Below, piece by piece: positions 49,553 to 58,381 of a stretch of DNA of 64,000 nucleotides. Made by a program: the position numbers and the translations under genes. Below the pieces are notes generated by a model. That model was not told the origin of the DNA. It saw only the letters and a list, made by a program, of their open reading frames with translations, and ran no database searches. Each line of letters starts with the position of its first letter. Position 1 is the stretch's first letter. The DNA is taken from positions 184,665 to 248,664 of the forward strand of contig JAZQKB010000037.1 of assembly GCA_045541975.1 (NCBI GenBank). Direction: 5' to 3'. This DNA is from SIG452 sp045541975. GTDB lineage: Bacteria; Bacillota; Clostridia; UMGS1840.

Positions 49553-50596
49553 TTATTTAGAAGGATGGTCCCCTCGGGATAAATCCATTGTAAGTCCAAT
49601 GGATTCGATTTCTTCTTTTAACTTGTAAAAACTTTCTGCAGTTTCTTCGCCGATTGCAATTTTATTTTGGTACAACAGATAGTTTTTCCGCTCAGTCATA
49701 GGTGTCAGATTCGGCATCACAACGTTGGCTCCGGACAATAGTGCCAGCTTTCGTCCATCGCCTTGCAGGGATGCTAACGCAGTGGTTGATGGTAGTAAGG
49801 CTTTTGGCAATAATAGTCTGGTTAATGCCACCATTGTCACAGTTTTTTGAACGGTTCCATCAGCAAAATCTTTAAAAGGTGTGTCATTATGATGGATAAA
49901 CGGGCCGATTCCAACCATTTCCGGTTGCAATTCCTTTAAAAATAATAAATCGTTTACCAAATATTCATCTGTCTGATACGGAGAGCCTACCATAAACCCC
50001 GCTCCTGTCTGATAGCCGAGTTCCTTTAAATTTTTTAGACAAGCAATCCGGTTTTTTAGTGTTAATTGATCGGGATGCAGTTTTTGGTAATGATCTTTGG
50101 TGGCAGTTTCGTGGCGAAGAAGATAACGATCCACCCCTGCCTGTTTTAATTTGTTGTAGCTGTCATATGAGCGTTCCCCAAAGGAAATCGTGATTGCTTT
50201 TTTGGGATATTTTTCTTTGATTGCTGTTACGATTTCTATCAATTTTTCATCTGTAAAAAACGGATCTTCTCCACCTTGCAACACATAGGTCTGAATACCG
50301 AGGCTGTCTCCTGTTTCGCAAGCAGAAAGAATGTCCTCCAATGACAGACGATAACGATTCACCTTGTGATTAGAGCAACGGATCCCGCAATAATAACAGT
50401 CGTTTTTACAGATATTGGTAAATTCAATGAGTCCGCGGATATAAACGGATTTTCCAAAGGTTTCTTCTTTTTTCTGATTGGCTTTTTGAGACAGATAAGA
50501 GAGCTCCTCCTCGTTGGTCATTCTAATTAAAGTAAGAAGTTCTTCTTTGGGGAGAATTTCATTTTGATACAGTTTATCAATCAGTTTTTTATTCAC
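49553..50596 (-). CDS. hydE: [FeFe] hydrogenase H-cluster radical SAM maturase HydE
   Basis: A 347-residue radical SAM enzyme. The cluster motif is CKNDCYYCGIRCSN, preceded by YIRGLIEFTN, as in HydE/BioB relatives. TYVLQGGEDPFF and LRHETATKDHYQKLHP are typical of HydE, and GAGFMVGSPYQT follows. It helps build the dithiomethylamine bridge of the H-cluster. Its start overlaps the hydF stop by 8 bases, so translation is coupled. All three maturases are here, so the organism should make an active [FeFe] hydrogenase encoded elsewhere. Confidence 0.95.
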   Translation of the reverse strand: MNKKLIDKLYQNEILPKEELLTLIRMTNEEELSYLSQKANQKKEETFGKSVYIRGLIEFTNICKNDCYYCGIRCSNHKVNRYRLSLEDILSACETGDSLGIQTYVLQGGEDPFFTDEKLIEIVTAIKEKYPKKAITISFGERSYDSYNKLKQAGVDRYLLRHETATKDHYQKLHPDQLTLKNRIACLKNLKELGYQTGAGFMVGSPYQTDEYLVNDLLFLKELQPEMVGIGPFIHHNDTPFKDFADGTVQKTVTMVALTRLLLPKALLPSTTALASLQGDGRKLALLSGANVVMPNLTPMTERKNYLLYQNKIAIGEETAESFYKLKEEIESIGLTMDLSRGDHPSK

Positions 50597-51788
50597 GGAA
50601 AAACACCTCGCTGCAACGATCGGAAATTCCGCTTAAATATGCTAAAATGACACCGTAGTTTGTAATAGGCAGTCCCTGGTTTTTGCACTTTTCCAAACGG
50701 GTTAAAATTGTTTTTTTGGTAATCATACAACCGCCGCAGTGAATTGCCAACTTATATTGAGATAAATCCGACGGAAAATCGTAACCAACAAAGTAATCAA
50801 ATTCTAAAGAAACACCTGTTTTCTTTTGTAATAGAGCCGGAATTTTTACACGTCCGATATCTTCGTGAGTATGATTGTGAGTACAAGCCTCCAGCATCAG
50901 AATTTTATCTCCATCCGAAAGCTCAGGGATTACATCACAGGAGGCAAGCATCGTTTTTAAATCTCCCTTTTGTCTTGCTAAGAGCATGGAAAAAGAGGTT
51001 AGTGGAATTTCTTTTGGTACAATTTCTGCCACAGATTTAAAAATCTGAGAATCGGTAACTACTAAATCAACTTTGGGCAATTTACCTAATGTTTCGGCTA
51101 ATGTTTCCTCTTTAGTAACCGTACAAACTACGCCTAAATCTAAACAATTTCTTAAAAAAGTGACCTGAGGTAATATCAGACGTCCTTTGGGTGCTGCAGA
51201 ATCAATGGGTACCACCATTACAATATGGTCACCTGAAGAAACTAACCCGGTCAGTTGATTCTCATCCTCTTCTGTGATTTTTTGCAGTTCTTTGGCTAAA
51301 TATTCTTTGAAGTTTTGAATGGATAATTCATCAAAACAGTTAATTCGTTTGGCATCCGGATATTTTGACTGTAAGGTTTGAATTTCAGACTCTGTTAACA
51401 AATCCGTTTTGGTGAACACCAGCGTATACGGTGTTTTACCGAAAAGATTTTTTAGCTTACCAAAATCTGTATCGAAGGCTTCTTTCCCTTCCGTTACATA
51501 AATAATATAGTCGCTTCTGTCCAGCATTTGCATCGTTTTTTCGGTACGTTTATCGCCTAAAGATGAAGCATCTCCAAAACCTGCTGTATCAATAAGTGCA
51601 ACCGGTCCGTACGGAATTAACTCCATCCCTTTTACAATGGGGTCGGTGGTGGTGCCTTCCTGCTCGGAAACAATGGCAAGCTCCTGACCAATTATCTGAT
51701 TAAACAGGGTGGATTTTCCGGCGTTAGTATTACCAAAAATACCAATGTGTTTTCGACTGGCTAAAGGGGTTTCTGTTTTATTTGTCAT
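50589..51788 (-). CDS. hydF: [FeFe] hydrogenase maturation GTPase HydF
   Basis: A 399-residue HydF scaffold. The GTPase domain has IGIFGNTNAGKSTLFNQIIG (Walker A), EGTTTDPI (switch I), IDTAGFGD and VFTKTDL. A dimerisation domain follows, and the C-terminal Fe-S site shows EACTHNHTHEDIGRVK and IHCGGCMITK. HydF collects the diiron subcluster made by HydG and HydE and delivers it to HydA. It lies 14 bases after hydG and overlaps hydE. All cluster ligands look intact. Confidence 0.95.
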   Translation of the reverse strand: MTNKTETPLASRKHIGIFGNTNAGKSTLFNQIIGQELAIVSEQEGTTTDPIVKGMELIPYGPVALIDTAGFGDASSLGDKRTEKTMQMLDRSDYIIYVTEGKEAFDTDFGKLKNLFGKTPYTLVFTKTDLLTESEIQTLQSKYPDAKRINCFDELSIQNFKEYLAKELQKITEEDENQLTGLVSSGDHIVMVVPIDSAAPKGRLILPQVTFLRNCLDLGVVCTVTKEETLAETLGKLPKVDLVVTDSQIFKSVAEIVPKEIPLTSFSMLLARQKGDLKTMLASCDVIPELSDGDKILMLEACTHNHTHEDIGRVKIPALLQKKTGVSLEFDYFVGYDFPSDLSQYKLAIHCGGCMITKKTILTRLEKCKNQGLPITNYGVILAYLSGISDRCSEVFFRE

Positions 51789-51802
51789 ACAATCACTCCT
51801 TT

Positions 51803-53191
51803 TTAGAGGAATAAATCACGTTCACCTTGTTCTAATTTTTTTAAGTTTTCAACTACTAATGCCCTTACTTTATCACTCTGAATATTGGGAATATGTTTTT
51901 CGATGACTTCATTGGCAAGTTTTTGAAAGGATTCGTCGCCATAGTCTAATGCATATTCTTTTAAAGTCATTAAGCCGTTGGGTAAACATACGTTTTTAAT
52001 ATTACCGGTTTTAGCCAGCTCCATAAAGCGGTCACCGGTTCTGCCTTTCCGATAACAAGCGGTACAGAAACTGGGAACCATTCCCTCTTCCATAATCCAG
52101 CGAATAATATCCTGAGCACTACGTTCGTCAGAAGTAATAAACTGAGAACCTTTGCTGTGATTTCCTTTGCTATAGCCGCCCACATCAACGGAAGAGCCAC
52201 CACTCATCTGAGACACCCCTAACCGAATCAGTTCTTTTCTCATATCGGCATTTTCACGGGTGGAAATAATAATACCGGTGAACGGAACAGCCAGACGGAT
52301 AATGGATACAATCCGTAAGAAAGTTTCATCATCAATGGGATGAAAAGCAGATAAATCGCTGTCAGCAGTAGGACAAAGTCTTGGAACGGAAATGGTGTGG
52401 AATCCAACACCAAAGGTATCTTCCAAATGTTTGTTGTGAAGCATCAGACCTAAAATTTCATATCGCCAATCATCACATAAACCGAATAATACACCGCCGC
52501 CAACATCGTCAATGCCTGCCTCCATCGCACGGTCAAAAGCAGTTAAGTGATATTCATAGTTTTTCTTAGGTCCTGCGATATGCACGCTTTCATAAGTTTC
52601 TTTGTGGTAGGTTTCCTGGAATAAAACGTAGGTTCCAATTCCCACTTCTTTTAATTTTTGGTAGTTTTCTACGGTTGTGGATGCAATATTTACATTCACA
52701 CGGCGGATTTCTCCGTTGCCGGTTTTCATATCGTAGATCGTTTTCATGCATTCTACCACATAGTCAATACTGCAGTTCACAGGATCTTCCCCGGCTTCCA
52801 ATGCCAAACGTTTGTGTCCCATGGATTCTAAAATTTTCACTTCTTCCCGAATCTGATCCATGGTGAGACGGGTTCTCTGGAATTTGTTTTTGCAGTTAAA
52901 TCCACAGTAGGAACAATGGTTAACGCAGTAATCACTTACATACAAGGGTGCGAACATAACGATTCTGTCCCCGTAAATGTGCTGTTTGATTTTGTCTGCG
53001 ATTTTAAAAATACGGTCCTGATGTGCCTTATTGTCGGTAGTTAATAAAATTGCTACTTCTTCCGGAGTTAAACCGTCAAAACGTTCAGCCTTATCTAAGA
53101 TTTTGATGATTTCTTCATCTTTTGTATTTTTAGATTGTTCTAAAAGATTTGTAATATATTGATGATCAATAAAATTTTTGTATTCTTTCAT
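51803..53191 (-). CDS. hydG: [FeFe] hydrogenase H-cluster maturase HydG
   Basis: A 462-residue radical SAM tyrosine lyase that makes the Fe(CO)2(CN) synthon from tyrosine. The N-terminal cluster is in CVNHCSYCGFNC, and the C-terminal auxiliary cluster in CTACYRKGRTGDRFM. ALEAGEDPVNCSIDYV and GGVLFGLCDDWRYE are typical. AAAGGAG lies 7 bases before the ATG. Oddly, an intrinsic terminator ends only a few bases upstream of that site (see 53210), with no promoter in between, so hydG and the genes behind it can be made only by read-through. Confidence 0.96.
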   Translation of the reverse strand: MKEYKNFIDHQYITNLLEQSKNTKDEEIIKILDKAERFDGLTPEEVAILLTTDNKAHQDRIFKIADKIKQHIYGDRIVMFAPLYVSDYCVNHCSYCGFNCKNKFQRTRLTMDQIREEVKILESMGHKRLALEAGEDPVNCSIDYVVECMKTIYDMKTGNGEIRRVNVNIASTTVENYQKLKEVGIGTYVLFQETYHKETYESVHIAGPKKNYEYHLTAFDRAMEAGIDDVGGGVLFGLCDDWRYEILGLMLHNKHLEDTFGVGFHTISVPRLCPTADSDLSAFHPIDDETFLRIVSIIRLAVPFTGIIISTRENADMRKELIRLGVSQMSGGSSVDVGGYSKGNHSKGSQFITSDERSAQDIIRWIMEEGMVPSFCTACYRKGRTGDRFMELAKTGNIKNVCLPNGLMTLKEYALDYGDESFQKLANEVIEKHIPNIQSDKVRALVVENLKKLEQGERDLFL

Positions 53192-53209
53192 GTTCGTTCT
53201 CCTTTTACT

Positions 53210-53247
53210 AAAAAAGCATCCGCTCCGAAGTGGAACAGATGCTTTTT
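53210..53247 (-). terminator. Intrinsic terminator directly before the hydG ribosome site (attenuator candidate)
   Basis: On the - strand AAAAAGCATCTGTTCC pairs with GGAGCGGATGCTTTTT (two G-U) around ACTTC and is followed by a T-run. The hydG ribosome site begins about 5 bases after it. It could end the transketolase transcript, but it also blocks hydG unless it is bypassed. Confidence 0.85.
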
Positions 53248-53302
53248 ATCGTTTGTCTTAATCAGCATACACTTCCAAATCAGAAAAGCTTTTTTGTCAG
53301 TT

Positions 53303-53359
53303 TGTTTGATATAATTTCTCAAACAGTAAGATAAAAGGACTTTCGTGCTGATATCAAAC
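53303..53359 (-). promoter_or_regulatory. Mutually exclusive stems in the hydG leader
   Basis: In - strand order: GTTTGATAT (53359-53351), TGTTTGAGA (53325-53317) and ATATCAAACA (53312-53303). The third element can pair with the first (9 bp) or with the second (7 bp, TGTTTGA/TCAAACA), but not with both. They lie between the transketolase stop and the terminator at 53247. No known riboswitch motif was recognised. Confidence 0.4.
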
Positions 53360-53381
53360 GGTTTATTTTTTCATGGTTTTA

Positions 53382-54311
53382 TTATTTCATTAAATTACGG
53401 ATTTTTGCGATGATGTTTTCTGCAGTTAATCCATATTCTTTTTGTAAATCAGGACGGTTGCCGGACTGACCGAAGCGGTCTTCCACAGCAACTTTATCGC
53501 TAATTTTTCCACCAAGTTCTGCTACAACTTCCGCAACGGCTGAATATAGTCCACCGTACACATTGTGGTCTTCAGCGGTCATAATGTGTTTGGAAGTTTC
53601 CAATGCGGTTTTAATAGCATCTTTGTCAATGGGTTTTACCGTGTGCATATTCACTACGCCAACTGAAATTCCCTCTTTTGCCAGTTCTTCGGAAGCTAGT
53701 AATGCTTCGTATACCATATCACCCATCGCTATTACGGTAACATCACTACCCTGTTTTAACACATTAGCTTTTCCGAAGGTGAAGGAATAATCCTCGTTGG
53801 TATTAAACACAGGAATATCATATCGACCGAATCTTAAATAGACAGGTCCCGGTTCATTAATTGCCGCTTCTACGGCGTATTTCGCTTCAATTGCATCAGA
53901 CGGAACCAAAACTTTCATATTAGGAATAGTGCGCATCAGGGAAACATCTTCGATAGCTTGATGAGAACCACCGTCTTCCCCAATTAGGATACCTCCGTGA
54001 GTACCAACCACTTTTACATTCAGTTTATTGTAACAAATAGCATTGCGTACTTGTTCGTAGGCTCTGCCTGCTGCAAACATTGCAAACGTACTTGCAAATA
54101 CGGTTGCGCCGCAGGACGCCAAACCAGCCGCAGTGCCCATCATATCTCCTTCAGCAATACCCAGATCAAAAAAACGTTCCGGATATTTTTTTGAAAACTC
54201 TGCAGTTTTGGTAGCTTCTGCTAAGTCAGCATCTAAAACATAATAATTGTATTTGTCAGCAAGCTCAACCAATGCTTTACCGTAGCCTGCTCTTGTTGAT
54301 AATTTTTCCAT
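53382..54311 (-). CDS. Transketolase, C-terminal (pyrimidine-binding) subunit
   Basis: A 309-residue protein holding the transketolase pyrimidine-binding and C-terminal domains. It starts STRAGYGKALVELADKYNYY and contains FFDLGIAEGDMMGTAAGLA (the catalytic Glu for thiamine activation), GGSHQAIEDVSLMRTIPNM and DRFGQSGNRPDLQKEYGL. It needs the product of the next upstream gene to make an active enzyme. The start and the upstream stop overlap by one base (TAATG), so the halves are made in equal amounts. Split transketolases are common in Clostridia; a DXS-like enzyme is less likely given the paired gene. Confidence 0.92.
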   Translation of the reverse strand: MEKLSTRAGYGKALVELADKYNYYVLDADLAEATKTAEFSKKYPERFFDLGIAEGDMMGTAAGLASCGATVFASTFAMFAAGRAYEQVRNAICYNKLNVKVVGTHGGILIGEDGGSHQAIEDVSLMRTIPNMKVLVPSDAIEAKYAVEAAINEPGPVYLRFGRYDIPVFNTNEDYSFTFGKANVLKQGSDVTVIAMGDMVYEALLASEELAKEGISVGVVNMHTVKPIDKDAIKTALETSKHIMTAEDHNVYGGLYSAVAEVVAELGGKISDKVAVEDRFGQSGNRPDLQKEYGLTAENIIAKIRNLMK

Positions 54312-55135
54312 TATAAGCTACCTCCCGTTAATTCACTGATTGCCTGTTCTGCCTGTTCACGGTTGGGAGCGGTTCCGTGCCATTTTCCAAGATTTTCCAT
54401 AAAGGAAACGCCTTTTCCTTTTACGGTTTTTGCAATAATGGCAGTGGGTTTTCCTTTTATTGTTTTAGCTTCTGCTAATGCATTCTTAATTTCTTCAAAA
54501 TTATGGCCGTTAATATTGATTACATGGAAGCCAAATGCTTTGAATTTTTCATCAATGGGATACGGAGACATAACTTCTCCCACTTCTCCATCAATTTGCA
54601 GGTTATTATTGTCTACAATTGCAACCAAATTGTCCAATTTATAGTGAGCAGCGGACATTGCTGCTTCCCAGACCTGACCTTCCTGAATTTCACCGTCACC
54701 TAAAACGGTGTATACACGGTAAGATTTGTTGTTAGCTTTGGCATACAACGCCATACCGTTAGCGATAGACAGGCCCTGTCCTAAAGAACCGGACGACATA
54801 TCCACACCGGGAATTTTCTTCATATCAGGATGTCCTTGCAGGATGTGTCCTAATTTACGTAAGTTTACAATTTCTTCTTCCGGGAAGAAACCTTTTTCTG
54901 CTAAGGTTGCATATAATGCTGGTGCAGTATGTCCTTTTGATAGCACAAAACGGTCTCTGTCTTCCATTTTGGGATTTTTAGGATCCACATTCATTTCTTC
55001 AAAATACAATACTGTCATGATATCCGCAATGGATAAAGAACCACCAGGATGCCCTGATGCTGCATGATAGGTTCCACGGATAATGTTTGCGCGGATATTT
55101 GCCGCATGTTGTTTTAACTGTTCGAGTTCTAGCAT
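54311..55135 (-). CDS. Transketolase, N-terminal (diphosphate-binding) subunit
   Basis: A 274-residue protein with the thiamine diphosphate domain: GTYHAASGHPGGSLSIADIM, LSKGHTAPALYATLAEKG, MSSGSLGQGLSIANGMAL, and the metal-binding VLGDGEIQEGQVWEAAMSA ending in VDNNNLQIDG. It exchanges two-carbon units between sugar phosphates in the pentose phosphate pathway, together with the C-terminal subunit. A TTGACA/TACAAT promoter sits about 75 bases upstream. The arrangement is promoter, N-half, C-half, then the hydG leader. Confidence 0.93.
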   Translation of the reverse strand: MLELEQLKQHAANIRANIIRGTYHAASGHPGGSLSIADIMTVLYFEEMNVDPKNPKMEDRDRFVLSKGHTAPALYATLAEKGFFPEEEIVNLRKLGHILQGHPDMKKIPGVDMSSGSLGQGLSIANGMALYAKANNKSYRVYTVLGDGEIQEGQVWEAAMSAAHYKLDNLVAIVDNNNLQIDGEVGEVMSPYPIDEKFKAFGFHVININGHNFEEIKNALAEAKTIKGKPTAIIAKTVKGKGVSFMENLGKWHGTAPNREQAEQAISELTGGSL

Positions 55136-55181
55136 TCCAACAAACCGTACCTTTCTGTGTGTCTAAATTTAATGGTCGTAT

Positions 55182-55201
55182 TTGAAAATGATAATTTTCA
55201 A
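55182..55201. promoter_or_regulatory. Palindrome at the transketolase transcription start
   Basis: TTGAAAAT-GATA-ATTTTCAA, an 8-bp perfect inverted repeat, lies just downstream of the -10 box on the - strand. Its position over the expected start suggests an operator. The sequence is too AT-rich to assign to a known regulator. Confidence 0.4.
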
Positions 55202-55208
55202 TTGTAAT

Positions 55209-55237
55209 ATTGTATCATAGTTTCAGCGCTCTGTCAA
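55209..55237 (-). promoter_or_regulatory. Sigma-A promoter of the split transketolase genes
   Basis: On the - strand TTGACA (55237-55232), a 17-base spacer and TACAAT (55214-55209). Confidence 0.9.
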
Positions 55238-55271
55238 GTCTTTGCGTTGTTTACGAAGACGAAAAAGCAGG

Positions 55272-57194
55272 TTATTTCTGATTGAGTAAAACGGAACGGG
55301 TTGCAGCGTTCCAGTCAACATTTAGCTGAAAAGTTTCTGCCAAAAAACGGATAGGAACCATTGTTCGTCCGTCCAATATTTTTGGAGTAACATCAATGGG
55401 TTGACTCTGTCCGTTTACGGTAACATACGGGTAGTCAATTCCCATTAAGACGGAGGTTTGGCCCTTTGATATCAAAACTTCTCGTTTTACAGGATCCCAT
55501 GTAACGGTTGCACCCAAGTTTTCGCTAATAATCCGTACAGGTACTAATGTACTGGAATTTTCAATCACAGGAGCAACATCAGTCTGCAACCTTTCGTCAT
55601 TTAAGAATAACTTAATCGGTTTTTTTAAGAGAATCTGATATTCTTTTTCAATAACGCCGTCGATCACCAATTTCAATGTATGTGAGCCTTCCGATTCCCC
55701 TGAAAAATTCAAAGTGCCCTGGTAATGCGGTTCCACCAAAGTCTCCAGATAATAGTTGTCAAAATACACGTCTACCCTCGGAGAAGAATTTTTATAAACA
55801 TGAGGATACACACCAAAAACGAAACAATCTTCATCCGTGACAATAGGTTCTGTAATTTTGTGATATGTCACAGCTGCATCGGATTCGGAACCATGGATAA
55901 AATACGGATGTTTGATTTCTTCTAAATATTCATCAGCCAATGCAGAATTATCAGATAAAGCATAGTCATTTACCTCTGCAGGCATTCGTTTATCAAAATA
56001 CATAATCGCTTTAATCTGAGGATAAACTTTCGGCAAAAATTCGTATTGCTGATGCAGATGGTTGATAGCCCATTCTGTTTCGTCTTTGTTTAACGAATTA
56101 ATATAATGAGATACACCGGACTCGGACAACATAATAGGTTTTCTGTTACCGTAAACAGTAATGATTTCTTCTAAAGCTAATACCGCATCTGCACTGTCAC
56201 CGGCAAAAAATACATTATCGTTGAAGGCTTCTTCGGGAGTCCAGTCATTTCTTCCTAAAAAATATCGGGATAAATAGGAGGCAACCCCTACCCAGTCCAC
56301 ATATTCATCACCGGGATAATAATCATGCATATTGATATCCCAACTGGATGTTTGATTGACACTCCACACCATTGCTGCATTGGGCAGGTTCGTTTTCACT
56401 TTAGTACTGACAAAGCGAAAAGCGTCCACAAATTCTTCTGCAGTTGCACGGTTATTCCAAATATTCATTTCTGCTGCAAATCGAAAAAATACAGGAACGT
56501 CAGGATATTTCGCCAATTCTCGGATGATTGTATCTAAAAATTGCTCGTTTTGCCGAATCCGTCTGATATCGTCGCCTTCATTTGGCACATTTAGCGCAAA
56601 CTCAACACGAATATTCTTTTGCTGTGCCTGCTTCAAAATATGATGAAACCAACTAAAATCAGTGCTTCCCCATTCATGGTATAACAGAATAACAGATTCG
56701 TCGGGCAGTTGTTCCCGAATTGCTCCATCAGATGTAGAACCAAATAAAACGCCTAAATGCGGTTCGTTTTTTGCATTAAAAAACACTTCTTCCTCGTTGG
56801 TTTGGTGGAAAAGTTCTAATCGTGGGCGGTAATGCAACACCTTTGCCTTTGCAATTTTTACTGCGTCAGACCAGCCTAGCTTTTCAGCATAGTAGATGTA
56901 TTGTTCAAAATATTCTGCAGCATGCGGATAATCACTCAGGCTTTCAAATGCTTTCGCAATACTTTCTGTGCGGGAGCCTAGAATCTGAAGTACTTGCTCG
57001 TTTTCAGGTTCGTTTTTCATTAGTTCAATTTCCATAGAAGCATATTGGATCACATTGTGATACTGCTTTTCTGAAACTGCCGTCTGATATTTGGAATCAA
57101 TACCCCAAAATGCACTCGGTATCTTATATGCATGTGCAGAAATTGGACAAAAAAACAGCAAGGCAACCAACCATAATAGAATTATTTTTTTCAT
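55272..57194 (-). CDS. Secreted GH26-like glycoside hydrolase with copper-amine-oxidase-like domains
   Basis: About 640 residues. A signal peptide (IILLWLVALLFFCPISAHA) leads into a helical region, then a TIM-barrel of GH26 (mannanase-like) character at about 140-420: FFRFAAEMNIWN carries the likely acid/base Glu and PIMLSESGVSHY the likely nucleophile Glu. The end (about 520-640) has two copies of the stalk domain named after copper amine oxidase (TLVPVRIISENLGATVTWD, TMVPIRFLAETFQLNVDWN), used for surface attachment in clostridia. AAAGG is best spaced from the ATG at 57194. The target sugar is inferred, not shown. Confidence 0.75.
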   Translation of the reverse strand: MKKIILLWLVALLFFCPISAHAYKIPSAFWGIDSKYQTAVSEKQYHNVIQYASMEIELMKNEPENEQVLQILGSRTESIAKAFESLSDYPHAAEYFEQYIYYAEKLGWSDAVKIAKAKVLHYRPRLELFHQTNEEEVFFNAKNEPHLGVLFGSTSDGAIREQLPDESVILLYHEWGSTDFSWFHHILKQAQQKNIRVEFALNVPNEGDDIRRIRQNEQFLDTIIRELAKYPDVPVFFRFAAEMNIWNNRATAEEFVDAFRFVSTKVKTNLPNAAMVWSVNQTSSWDINMHDYYPGDEYVDWVGVASYLSRYFLGRNDWTPEEAFNDNVFFAGDSADAVLALEEIITVYGNRKPIMLSESGVSHYINSLNKDETEWAINHLHQQYEFLPKVYPQIKAIMYFDKRMPAEVNDYALSDNSALADEYLEEIKHPYFIHGSESDAAVTYHKITEPIVTDEDCFVFGVYPHVYKNSSPRVDVYFDNYYLETLVEPHYQGTLNFSGESEGSHTLKLVIDGVIEKEYQILLKKPIKLFLNDERLQTDVAPVIENSSTLVPVRIISENLGATVTWDPVKREVLISKGQTSVLMGIDYPYVTVNGQSQPIDVTPKILDGRTMVPIRFLAETFQLNVDWNAATRSVLLNQK

Positions 57195-57233
57195 TTTCAT
57201 TTACCTTTAAAATTAATTATTTTTATCAACATT

Positions 57234-57262
57234 ATTATAACATTTGCCCTAACTAATGTCAA
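57234..57262 (-). promoter_or_regulatory. Sigma-A promoter of the GH26-like gene
   Basis: On the - strand perfect TTGACA (57262-57257), a 17-base spacer and perfect TATAAT (57239-57234), 39 bases before the start. Confidence 0.92.
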
Positions 57263-57310
57263 CAAGTTATCCAACAGATATGAAAAAAATAAAAAAATTA
57301 TGAAAACCAG

Positions 57311-57339
57311 TTGCAAATGCAAGGAAAGTATTGTATAAT
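57311..57339 (+). promoter_or_regulatory. Sigma-A promoter of the hprK operon
   Basis: TTGCAA (57311-57316), a 17-base spacer and perfect TATAAT (57334-57339), 36 bases before the GTG start at 57376. Confidence 0.85.
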
Positions 57340-57375
57340 AAACAAGTAAATTCTTTGAAAGTGAGGGATTTTTCC

Positions 57376-58317
57376 GTGAGTTCTTTTTTTGTTACATTGC
57401 AGCAAATTGTCAACGAATGTAATTTAGAGATTATTTATGCAGGAAAGGATTTAAACGAAGTCAAAATTACCACAACCGATGTCAGCCGTCCCGGACTTCC
57501 GTTTTTTGATTTTTTTGATTATTTTGATAAAAACCGTATTCAGATTGTTGGGAAAGTGGAACGCACCTTCTTAGAACAAAAAACACCGGAAGAACGTCTC
57601 CATTGCATCCGTGAGCTGTGCAAACGAGAAATCCCGGCAATCATTGTTTCAAGGAACCAAGAAATTCTTCCTGAATTTATTACTGCGGCAGAAGAATACA
57701 AAATTCCGATTTTAAGAACCGCACAAACTACATCCAAATTTATGGCAAGACTGATTGCATATTTAAATGTAGAATTAGCAGAACGTGTCACTTTACACGG
57801 TGTTTTGTGCGAAGTGTACGGTGAAGGTGTTCTGATTATGGGAGAAAGCGGCGTTGGAAAAAGTGAAACTGCCATCGAGCTGGTAAAACGAGGTCACCGT
57901 CTTGTTGCCGATGATGCCGTGGAAGTGAAAAAAGTTTCTGATAAGTCACTGGTTGGTACCGCTCCGGAAAATATTCGTCATTTTATTGAAATTCGTGGGA
58001 TTGGTATCATCGACGTAAGACGAATTTTTGGTATGGGTTCCATTAAAGAAACTGAAAAAATTGATCTGATTATCAAATTGGAAGCATGGGATCCCAAAAA
58101 GCAATATGACAGATTGGGATTAATTACCGAATACACTGAACTTTTGGGCAATAAAATTCCAAGTTTGAATATTCCGGTAAAACCCGGTAGAAACCTAGCG
58201 GTTGTTGTGGAAGTTGCTGCAATGAATAACCGTCAGAAAAAGATGGGTTATAATGCTGCCGAAGAATTAAATAACCGTTTAATTGAACAAATGTCCAAAG
58301 ATATTGGAAACCAGTAA
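57376..58317 (+). CDS. hprK: HPr kinase/phosphorylase
   Basis: A 313-residue enzyme that phosphorylates and dephosphorylates HPr on Ser46 and so sets carbon catabolite control through CcpA. The C-terminal half has the P-loop IMGESGVGKSETAIEL, ADDAVEV and the family signature EIRGIGIIDVRRIFGMG. The N-terminal half carries TTDVSRPGLPFFDFFDYF. The GTG at 57376 has GAGGGA 7 bases ahead, and upstream codons would run into the promoter. It leads a transcript with pgsA, tmcAL and dgt. Its presence implies PTS-linked control of sugar operons such as the rhamnose cluster. Confidence 0.95.
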   Translation: MSSFFVTLQQIVNECNLEIIYAGKDLNEVKITTTDVSRPGLPFFDFFDYFDKNRIQIVGKVERTFLEQKTPEERLHCIRELCKREIPAIIVSRNQEILPEFITAAEEYKIPILRTAQTTSKFMARLIAYLNVELAERVTLHGVLCEVYGEGVLIMGESGVGKSETAIELVKRGHRLVADDAVEVKKVSDKSLVGTAPENIRHFIEIRGIGIIDVRRIFGMGSIKETEKIDLIIKLEAWDPKKQYDRLGLITEYTELLGNKIPSLNIPVKPGRNLAVVVEVAAMNNRQKKMGYNAAEELNNRLIEQMSKDIGNQ

Positions 58318-58354
58318 TTAACGTTGAAATATTGAACTTAAAAAGAAAGGAAAA

Positions 58355-58370
58355 TCGGTTGTTCGACCGA
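58355..58370 (+). other. Hairpin between the ribosome site and start codon of pgsA
   Basis: TCGGT and ACCGA pair around TGTTCG, 4 bases after the AAAGG at 58346-58350 and 11 bases before the ATG at 58382. Unfolded, the ribosome site is 31 bases from the ATG, too far to act; folding brings them to about 15 bases. Confidence 0.45.
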
Positions 58371-58381
58371 ATCTTAACATT

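Noticed and set aside
53210..53247. T-box or known riboswitch before hydG
   Set aside because: No T-box core sequence (AGGGTGGNACCGCG) or other recognised conserved core could be seen; only a terminator and simple alternative stems.
55182..55201. Fur or Zur box at the transketolase promoter
   Set aside because: The palindrome is AT-rich with only loose similarity to the consensus; it is kept as an unassigned operator candidate.
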